From: a bacterium
GTDB lineage: Bacteria > JAHJDO01
Assembly (NCBI GenBank): GCA_023129655.1
Contig: JAGMBN010000012.1
Span: 1 to 20,239, forward strand
DNA: 20,239 nt
Direction: 5' to 3'
The translations under genes were made by a program, and so were the position numbers. The notes below the pieces were generated by a model. The model searched no databases. It was not told the origin of the DNA and worked only from the letters and a program-made list of their open reading frames with translations. How positions within the stretch are numbered: the first letter of the stretch is position 1; every line of letters starts with the position of its first letter. Positions 15,655 to 20,239 of this stretch are shown here, one piece after another.

Positions 15655-15795
15655 TTAATCCTTAATTTTGATTAGACTGCTTTCAGCATAACGAACGGTA
15701 TACTCTTTGCCATCCGAGGCAGTTGTTAAGAAATCCTTAACAACTGAATTTTTATGCAACTCCTTTTCTTTCAATATATTAGCAGATTTTTTATG
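15655..15795 (-). pseudogene. Relic of a RhuM-family gene
   Basis: Read on the minus strand, this gap encodes NILKEKELHKNSVVKDFLTT followed by ASDGKEYTVRY. This corresponds to the conserved stretch of RhuM ('virulence protein RhuM') proteins. In intact members it continues into YNLDVIISVGYRV; here it diverges to AESSLIKIKD and stops (TAA 15657-15655). An in-frame TGA at 15798-15796 closes the upstream side. The rest of the gene is absent, so this is a decayed fragment, although a TTG at 15774 could open a 39-residue peptide. An 11-bp inverted repeat falls inside it. Confidence 0.65.
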
Positions 15796-15799
15796 TCAG

Positions 15800-16219
15800 T
15801 CATTCTTTTTCTTTTCTTCCAAAAAACCACCCTAAATACATCAAAAATGGTAGATAAAGTGGCATTGCAAGAAGTAACAATCCCAAGCCAATGTTGACAC
15901 CACCGCTACGACCGTGCGCTAAGTCATCCCACAAAAGCATGTTGGGAAACACAATTGAAACGATTGCTCCAACCATCGCACCTTTGATCCTTCCGAGTTG
16001 ATATTTGTATGTCCCATCCGGTTTTCGTCGTCTGCAGCGGAGTGCAAGCAACACAAAAACAATCACAGGCAAAATAACTATATGTATTATCGAAAAAGGA
16101 TCATGCCCAAGCCATGAAGTAAAAAGACCAGCGCTAAGCCATCTAAATAACCAAAGAAAGCCCGATGGTATAGCAATTGCTAACAACCAAAGACATATTT
16201 CTAAGAAACGTCTGTTCAT
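15800..16219 (-). CDS. Small hydrophobic membrane protein, unknown function
   Basis: 139 residues with about four membrane segments: near 7-28 (LEICLWLLAIAIPSGFLWLF), 44-60 (IIHIVILPVIVFVLLAL), 80-95 (AMVGAIVSIVFPNMLL) and 112-133 (LGLLLLAMPLYLPFLMYLGWFF). A basic cytoplasmic loop, RCRRRKPDGTYKYQ, lies between the second and third. It ends FFGRKEKE. GGAG 7 nt before the ATG supports the start. I do not recognise the family, and it is not evidently linked to either neighbour. Confidence 0.65.
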   Translation of the reverse strand: MNRRFLEICLWLLAIAIPSGFLWLFRWLSAGLFTSWLGHDPFSIIHIVILPVIVFVLLALRCRRRKPDGTYKYQLGRIKGAMVGAIVSIVFPNMLLWDDLAHGRSGGVNIGLGLLLLAMPLYLPFLMYLGWFFGRKEKE

Positions 16220-16246
16220 ATTAGTCTCCGTTAGTTTTATGTAGCA

Positions 16247-16369
16247 TCAAACATTCAATGTAATTCTTTCCCCTTTTACAGCGTTAACATCAATTAGTTT
16301 TATTCTAATGCTACTATACTTAAAATCGCTTAAAACCTCAATAAAAACACACAAGAATAAAGAGCGCAT
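16247..16369 (-). CDS. Possible 40-codon ORF
   Basis: An ATG at 16369 opens 40 codons ending in TGA at 16249-16247. The second half (SSIRIKLIDVNAVKGERI) has protein-like composition. There is no strong ribosome-binding site, only GAGTGG 4 nt upstream. It lies between the ParE-like toxin and the small membrane protein in an otherwise empty 162-bp gap. It may be a remnant rather than an expressed gene. Confidence 0.25.
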   Translation of the reverse strand: MRSLFLCVFIEVLSDFKYSSIRIKLIDVNAVKGERITLNV

Positions 16370-16381
16370 TGTTCCACTCTT

Positions 16382-16672
16382 TCATTTTCTTTTACGCCAG
16401 TAGTCAGGCATACGATGCAGATGCATTATAGCCATTACTCTGATATGATCATCCAAAACTCTGTATAATATCCCATAAGGAAATTTATCGGTAAGGCAAC
16501 GGTGAGTTTGAAAGTCTATCTTTTCCCATGCAAAAGGAAAACAACAGGCTCTTTTTATAGTAGAATAGACTTCCTCGGAAAACCTTAACCCCAAACCGGT
16601 TTCACATTTCTCGTAGTAGTCAACTGCTTTTATAAACTCAAATTCCGCTTTTTCATGGAAATAGTAATTCAT
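16382..16672 (-). CDS. ParE/RelE-superfamily toxin
   Basis: 96 residues of the RelE/ParE fold: an N-terminal strand and long helix pair (EKAEFEFIKAVDYYEKCETGLGLRFSEEV), then a C-terminal sheet (YGILYRVLDDHIRVMAIMHLHRMPDYW). The HLHRMPDYWRKR ending is characteristic of ParE-type toxins, which usually poison gyrase, whereas RelE types cleave mRNA. The target cannot be settled here. Its ATG shares one base with the antitoxin stop (TAATG), the standard coupling in these modules. Confidence 0.87.
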   Translation of the reverse strand: MNYYFHEKAEFEFIKAVDYYEKCETGLGLRFSEEVYSTIKRACCFPFAWEKIDFQTHRCLTDKFPYGILYRVLDDHIRVMAIMHLHRMPDYWRKRK

Positions 16673-16905
16673 TATTGTGCTAATCGATTCTTAATTTTCA
16701 AAAATACTTCTTCTCCTGGAATAAGCTTTGCCGTACCTTCTTCAATCTGTTTAGATCTTTTCTCAACTTCTAATGCCCACGCCTTATCAATATCCATCTG
16801 GATTGGCAAATTAGTACTGTGCAATAACTTGTCAATCAATTTTAATCTGTCATCTGTTGGCAAATCCAATGCTTCTTCGTATACTTTTTCTGCAAGTGCG
16901 ACCAT
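16672..16905 (-). CDS. Addiction-module antitoxin of the PF09720 type
   Basis: 77 residues. The start matches the PF09720 'Unstab_antitox' layout: a helix with ALDLPTDDRLKLIDKLLHS, then an acidic middle (W-A-L-E-V-E-K-R) and IEEGTAKLIPGEEVF, the toxin-binding tail. It has an almost perfect ribosome-binding site, GGAGGTGAT, 5 nt before the ATG, and its own promoter. A strong site ahead of the antitoxin fits the need for antitoxin excess. Confidence 0.88.
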   Translation of the reverse strand: MVALAEKVYEEALDLPTDDRLKLIDKLLHSTNLPIQMDIDKAWALEVEKRSKQIEEGTAKLIPGEEVFLKIKNRLAQ

Positions 16906-16925
16906 ATATAATCACCTCCAGTAAT

Positions 16926-16953
16926 ATTATAATATAATTTGTCTATTCTTCAA
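16926..16953 (-). promoter_or_regulatory. Promoter of the ParE toxin-antitoxin pair
   Basis: Minus strand: TTGAAG (16953-16948), a 16-bp spacer and TATAAT (16931-16926). The -35 overlaps the truA stop codon. Confidence 0.5.
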
Positions 16954-17786
16954 TATTTTTTACATCCCCCTGAATCCCCCTTCAAAGGGGGAATTTTTAC
17001 GTTAACTGGATAACGCACCGCGATAAGACACAATCCACACGCAGGAACTGTCTCCTCTGCAAGGGTTCTATCTTTGCCTGCAAGAATCTTCTTAACATTT
17101 TGCGGTTCAATACGACCCTTTCCTACATCAAGCAATGTTCCCACAATGATCCTAACCATGTTGTATAGGAACGCATTTGCTGTAATTTCAAAAACAACCG
17201 CTTTATTCTTCAATTTCAGGAAATTTGACACAGCGAAATCTCTTCTGGCAATAGTAATATTCTTTATTGTTCTTACAGGATTTTCGTTATCCGTTTTTTT
17301 ACATTGAAATGAACTGAAATCATGTTCTCCAACCAGATATCTCGCTCCTTCGCGCATTTTGGATAAATTCAACTTATACTGGTAACTATAGAAAAAATTT
17401 CGCCCGAAAACCTGTTTATTATGGTCATTGTACACTACATAACGATATGCCCTCTCCTTCGCATCAAACCTTGGATGAAAGCCCAAAGAAACAGATTCTA
17501 CATCCATTACAGCAATATCCTGAGGCAGGACACTATTCAAAGCATCTTTAATTTGTGGAATTTTCATATTCTTTAACGCAATAGCAGGCACTTTAAAACT
17601 TGCTACCTGACCAATAGCATGAACCCCTGTATCTGTTCTCCCTTGCCCTATCACCTTTATTTTTCTTTTAAACAGCCTCTCAAGGCTTTTTTCTATAACT
17701 GATTGAACAGTGATCCCATTCGGTTGAATCTGCCAGCCATGATAACTAGCTCCATTATAAGCAAGCGTAAGTTTTATGTTTTTCAT
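16950..17786 (-). CDS. truA: tRNA pseudouridine synthase A
   Basis: Converts uridines 38-40 of tRNA anticodon stems to pseudouridine. 278 residues. The catalytic aspartate is D52 in GQGRTDTGVHA. Other family motifs are LAYNGASYHGWQIQP near the start, LGFHPRFDAKERAYRYVV, HDFSSFQ, and AFLYNMVRIIVGTLLDVGKG. The fold ends at about AVRYPV; the last 17 residues (NVKIPPLKGDSGGCKKY) are read from a GC-rich dispersed repeat and are not part of the enzyme. It is transcribed away from dnaA. Confidence 0.97.
   Translation of the reverse strand: MKNIKLTLAYNGASYHGWQIQPNGITVQSVIEKSLERLFKRKIKVIGQGRTDTGVHAIGQVASFKVPAIALKNMKIPQIKDALNSVLPQDIAVMDVESVSLGFHPRFDAKERAYRYVVYNDHNKQVFGRNFFYSYQYKLNLSKMREGARYLVGEHDFSSFQCKKTDNENPVRTIKNITIARRDFAVSNFLKLKNKAVVFEITANAFLYNMVRIIVGTLLDVGKGRIEPQNVKKILAGKDRTLAEETVPACGLCLIAVRYPVNVKIPPLKGDSGGCKKY
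16961..16998. repeat. GC-rich dispersed repeat at the truA 3' end
   Basis: Contains two runs of five C and a hairpin CCCCCTT/AAGGGGG (16976-16991, 2-nt loop), followed on the plus strand by AATTTTTA. The type (ATCCCCCTGAATCCCCC) is familiar as a dispersed repeat in many bacterial genomes. Only one copy is in this window. Confidence 0.6.
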
Positions 17787-18191
17787 TAGTCGTTATTTTA
17801 CAATATAAGCTATAATTCTACAACCAAAACTTGGTCGGGAAATCCAGCGCTTTCCCAAATTAAAAAACACTTGCCCGAAAAATATCTTTTTGATAGAATT
17901 TATTAGTCCTTTTACCCTACTAGATGTATATTGTGGACAACTTATGGATAACTTTTTTTGGGAGACTAGGCATCCTTTCTATATGAAAAGCACACATGTT
18001 GGTGTTAATAAAAATCTTGTTTTCTTTCTGGGTTTTGCTAACTTCTTGCTATTTAAGAGGTTAAGCTGTTTAAGCTACGTTATATTTACTGATAAGTGGT
18101 TTAATTTTTAATATTATCTAAGGGCTTGTGACTATAAAGGTTTTGCTGTTTGTATATTTGTGGATAACTCATAGTTAATAAGGTATTAAAC
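17787..18191. other. Region upstream of dnaA with DnaA boxes (candidate oriC, upstream part)
   Basis: 405 bp with no convincing gene. One perfect DnaA box in minus orientation (TGTGGATAA, 18159-18167) lies 24 bp before the dnaA start codon. Two single-mismatch boxes, TGTGGACAA (17932-17940) and TATGGATAA (17943-17951), lie 11 bp apart start to start. The frame at 17890-18111 has no homology I recognise and no ribosome-binding site. dnaA is probably autoregulated through the boxes. Confidence 0.65.
18159..18167 (-). promoter_or_regulatory. DnaA box, perfect (upstream of dnaA)
   Basis: TGTGGATAA, the reverse complement of TTATCCACA. Confidence 0.8.
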
Positions 18192-19544
18192 ATGGACATG
18201 AATCCAGAACTTCTTTGGCGAGAAATGGTTGAGTATATTCAAGAAAAGTCTACAGGGCAAAGTTTTGAAATATGGGTAAAAACAATAAAGCCTGTATCCT
18301 TTTATAAAAACGAACTTGCTTTAGAGGTGCCTAGTGATTTTATTGAAAGCTGGTTAAGGGAGAAATATATGGATTTACTCATAGAATCCATTACAAGCGT
18401 TACAGGCGAATCTGCTTCTGTTAAGTTTACTACGCCCAATGTTAAATATGCTCCAAAACGGAAACGAGTTCATACGATTAAAAGAATTATCTCTGAAGAT
18501 AAATTGCATACTTCCAATATGGACGGCGTACTCAATTCCAGATACACCTTTGACAGCTTTGTAGTCGGCGCCAGTAATCGCTTTGCGCATGCGGCATCAC
18601 TTGCTGTGGCACAATCTCCTGCAAAAGCTTACAATCCTCTATTTATATATGGAGACGTTGGATTGGGAAAGACGCATTTGATGCAGGCGATCGGCGACTT
18701 TGTTATGAGTAAAAATACAAAGAAGAAGATTGTGTATATATCCAGCGAGAAGTTTACAAACCAGTTTATAGACGCTGTTAGAAATGGGAAAATAAATCAA
18801 TTTAGAAAGAAATACAGAAAAACCGAGGTCCTTTTAATAGACGATATTCATTTTATAGCAGGTAAGGAAAGCACACAGGAAGAATTCTTTCACACCTTTA
18901 ATGAGCTTCATGACGCGCATAAACAGATAGTTATATCAAGTGATAAGCACCCCAAAAATATTCCTGGACTGGAAAATCGCCTTATCTCAAGATTTGAGTG
19001 GGGATTGATTACAGATATTCAACCTCCTGACTTGGAAACTCGCATAGCTATATTGCAGAAAAAAGCCGAACGCGAGGGAATGTCTATGCCGAATGACGTT
19101 GCATACCTTATTGCAGATAATATAAAAGCAAATATAAGAGAACTAGAAGGCGCGCTGGTTAGACTTATCGCATTTGCCTCTTTAACTGGGGAAAAGATTG
19201 ATATAAACCTTGCTAATACTGCTTTAAAGGATATAATTTACCATAACAAAAACAAGCAGATAAATATTAATTCTATTAAAGAAAAAATAGTGGAGTATTT
19301 TCAAATAAGACTTTCTGACCTTAATTCCAGTAGGCGAAGCAGGAATATTGTTATGCCTAGACAGATTGCTATGTATATATCAAGGGAATTAACAGACTTG
19401 TCTTTACCTGAGATCGGCGCGTCTTTTGGGGGAAAGGATCATACCACTGTGATGCATGCATGCGCTAAAATAAAAAAGAAGATAGATATAAATAATAATT
19501 TCAGAGAAACAATAGATAAAATTAAAGATATTATAAGCTATTAA
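18192..19544 (+). CDS. dnaA: Chromosomal replication initiator DnaA
   Basis: 450 residues, AAA+ initiator that binds DnaA boxes and opens oriC. Domain I is at about 1-80 (QSFEIWVKTIKPVSF). A short, basic domain II linker follows. Domain III has Walker A GDVGLGKT at 154-161, Walker B LLIDD at 214-218, ISSDKHPKNIPGLENRLISRF as the sensor/arginine-finger area, and the DnaA-specific IREL. Domain IV has the signature GGKDHTTVMHA at 413-423 with its helix-turn-helix. The ATG at 18192 is chosen because AAGG is 8 nt upstream; an ATG two codons later is possible. The gene is preceded by a DnaA box, and the downstream gene is dnaN, the classical order. Confidence 0.98.
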   Translation: MDMNPELLWREMVEYIQEKSTGQSFEIWVKTIKPVSFYKNELALEVPSDFIESWLREKYMDLLIESITSVTGESASVKFTTPNVKYAPKRKRVHTIKRIISEDKLHTSNMDGVLNSRYTFDSFVVGASNRFAHAASLAVAQSPAKAYNPLFIYGDVGLGKTHLMQAIGDFVMSKNTKKKIVYISSEKFTNQFIDAVRNGKINQFRKKYRKTEVLLIDDIHFIAGKESTQEEFFHTFNELHDAHKQIVISSDKHPKNIPGLENRLISRFEWGLITDIQPPDLETRIAILQKKAEREGMSMPNDVAYLIADNIKANIRELEGALVRLIAFASLTGEKIDINLANTALKDIIYHNKNKQININSIKEKIVEYFQIRLSDLNSSRRSRNIVMPRQIAMYISRELTDLSLPEIGASFGGKDHTTVMHACAKIKKKIDINNNFRETIDKIKDIISY

Positions 19545-19764
19545 TAACAAATTGTTAATAAATTGTTTATATGTGTGGATAATTATTAATAAAAATTGTG
19601 TATGTTTTATTTTATTGAATAAGTGTAATTTTTATTAATAGGTTATAAATTATATATCTTAAGTATTAGTAGTAAGTTAGAGAGTTTTTAACATAATTCA
19701 CATTACTATTATTACTATTAGTATTATATATAAATAAAGTAACTAATAAAAAGGAGTAATTAAT
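19545..19764. other. dnaA-dnaN spacer, candidate oriC unwinding region
   Basis: 220 bp, extremely AT-rich, with no gene. It holds an imperfect palindrome just after the dnaA stop (TAACAA/TTGTTA, 19545-19557), a perfect DnaA box (TGTGGATAA, 19574-19582), and a near-box TAATTCACA (19694-19702) that runs directly into triplets of the TTA/CTA/GTA kind (19703-19726). Reading the other strand, these are TAA/TAG-type units, as described for DnaA-trios, lying on the expected side of the box. Confidence 0.6.
19574..19582 (-). promoter_or_regulatory. DnaA box, perfect (between dnaA and dnaN)
   Basis: TGTGGATAA, the reverse complement of TTATCCACA, 30 bp after the dnaA stop. Confidence 0.8.
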
Positions 19765-20239
19765 ATGTTTAAAATAAGCTGTCTAAAAAAAGATTTACTT
19801 AAAGCTACACAAATTATTATTGGCGCAATAACCCCAAAAACAACATTACCTATTTTGTCTAATATTTTAATAGAAACCAAAAAAGATAATATTACAATAT
19901 TTGCCACTGACTTAGAGATAGGGATGAAATATATTATTAAATGCAATGTAATAAAAGAAGGTATTATCACACTGCCTGCAAGACACTTAACTAATATAGT
20001 AAAGGAATTACCAGAAGGGGAAATAGAGATTATAGAGGAAAAAAATAATATAATTAATATAAAAAGCAATAAGATATTATTTCAAATTAACAGTCTTAAA
20101 AAAGACGAATTTCCTAAATTTCCAAGCTCACCAAAAGAACAAAGTATTAATATAAATACAAGTGTCATTAAGGATATGATAAATAAGACAGCATTTGCTA
20201 TGTCACATGATGAAGTAAGGTATGTATTAAATGGAGTTT
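19765..20239 (+). CDS. dnaN: DNA polymerase III beta sliding clamp, N-terminal part
   Basis: The 158 codons visible run off the right edge. The ring-shaped processivity clamp binds DnaE. MFKISCLKKDLLKATQIIIG is followed by TTLPILSNILIE, the FATDLEIGMKY strand and LPARHLTNIVKELPEGEIEI, then DEFPKFPS, all characteristic of DnaN domain I and the start of domain II. AAGGAG (19751-19756) is 8 nt before the ATG. Its base composition is markedly more AT-rich than the rest of the window; for example 20041-20100 has only 7 G/C of 60. Confidence 0.96.
   Translation, partial: MFKISCLKKDLLKATQIIIGAITPKTTLPILSNILIETKKDNITIFATDLEIGMKYIIKCNVIKEGIITLPARHLTNIVKELPEGEIEIIEEKNNIINIKSNKILFQINSLKKDEFPKFPSSPKEQSININTSVIKDMINKTAFAMSHDEVRYVLNGV

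Noticed and set aside
15720..15746. Inverted repeat resembling a Rex box or a plus-strand terminator (TTGTTAA...TTAACAA, then AATTTTTA)
   Set aside because: The spacing between half-sites (7 bp) is too long for a Rex operator, and no plus-strand gene precedes it to terminate. It is explained by the RhuM-like coding remnant.
16976..16998. Rho-independent terminator on the plus strand (CCCCCTT/AAGGGGG then AATTTTTA)
   Set aside because: There is no plus-strand gene upstream. The hairpin is part of a dispersed repeat, although it could incidentally block antisense transcription.
17890..18111. 73-codon plus-strand frame in the region upstream of dnaA
   Set aside because: It has no ribosome-binding site, no recognisable family and skewed hydrophobic composition, and it crosses two DnaA-like boxes; most likely chance.
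19743..20069. 108-codon minus-strand frame opposite dnaN
   Set aside because: It is the shadow of dnaN, whose frame shows clear beta-clamp motifs and a ribosome-binding site.
1..20239. CRISPR arrays, tRNA or rRNA genes, and insertion sequences
   Set aside because: I saw no regularly spaced repeats, no tRNA-like cloverleaf or rRNA stretch and no transposase frame on either strand. This was by eye; a dedicated scan would be needed to exclude degenerate cases.

Overview
The window is AT-rich bacterial DNA from an anaerobe. It holds the replication-initiation locus (dnaA, start of dnaN), dnaE and truA, and a long redox operon headed by the NAD(H) sensor Rex. The operon encodes soluble NuoE/NuoF/HndB-type flavin and iron-sulfur subunits, as found in multimeric [FeFe]-hydrogenases and related electron-bifurcating enzymes. 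Nothing fixes the phylum. The low GC, the hydrogenase-type operon and the GspG-like C-terminus in one protein would suit an uncultivated fermentative lineage (Omnitrophota or Elusimicrobiota-like is only a guess).

Region 1 (1-7822, minus strand): one tightly packed, translationally coupled operon reading rex, DRTGG protein, CBS-HATPase, DRTGG protein, PHP phosphoesterase, HATPase, hndB-like, nuoE-like, a nuoF-like gene fused to a GltD/NfnB-type module, and a second nuoE-like gene that runs off the left edge. A consensus promoter (TTGACA-17-TAATAT) lies upstream of rex. Two 18-bp Rex-type operators, 21 bp centre to centre, cover its -10 and start site, so the operon is probably derepressed when NADH/NAD+ is high. 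The catalytic subunit, if there is one, lies outside the window.

Region 2 (7838-11247): a divergent secreted zinc peptidase, probably translated from a leaderless mRNA. Converging on it is an ECF sigma factor, a single-pass anti-sigma-like protein and a membrane protein with a GspG-like tail. The last codons of the sigma gene lie inside a palindromic repeat.

Region 3 (11254-17786, minus strand): an HTH/nucleotidyltransferase pair that looks like a toxin-antitoxin or defence module, with its own promoter and a palindromic operator; dnaE; a relic of a RhuM-family gene; a small membrane protein; a possible 40-codon ORF; a ParE-type toxin-antitoxin pair; and truA, whose 3' end is also made of a dispersed GC-rich repeat.

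Region 4 (17787-20239, plus strand): DnaA-box-containing DNA on both sides of dnaA, and the start of dnaN. The dnaA-dnaN spacer has a perfect DnaA box. It also has a near-box running directly into eight triplets that resemble DnaA-trios, so it is a good candidate for the unwinding site of a bipartite oriC.
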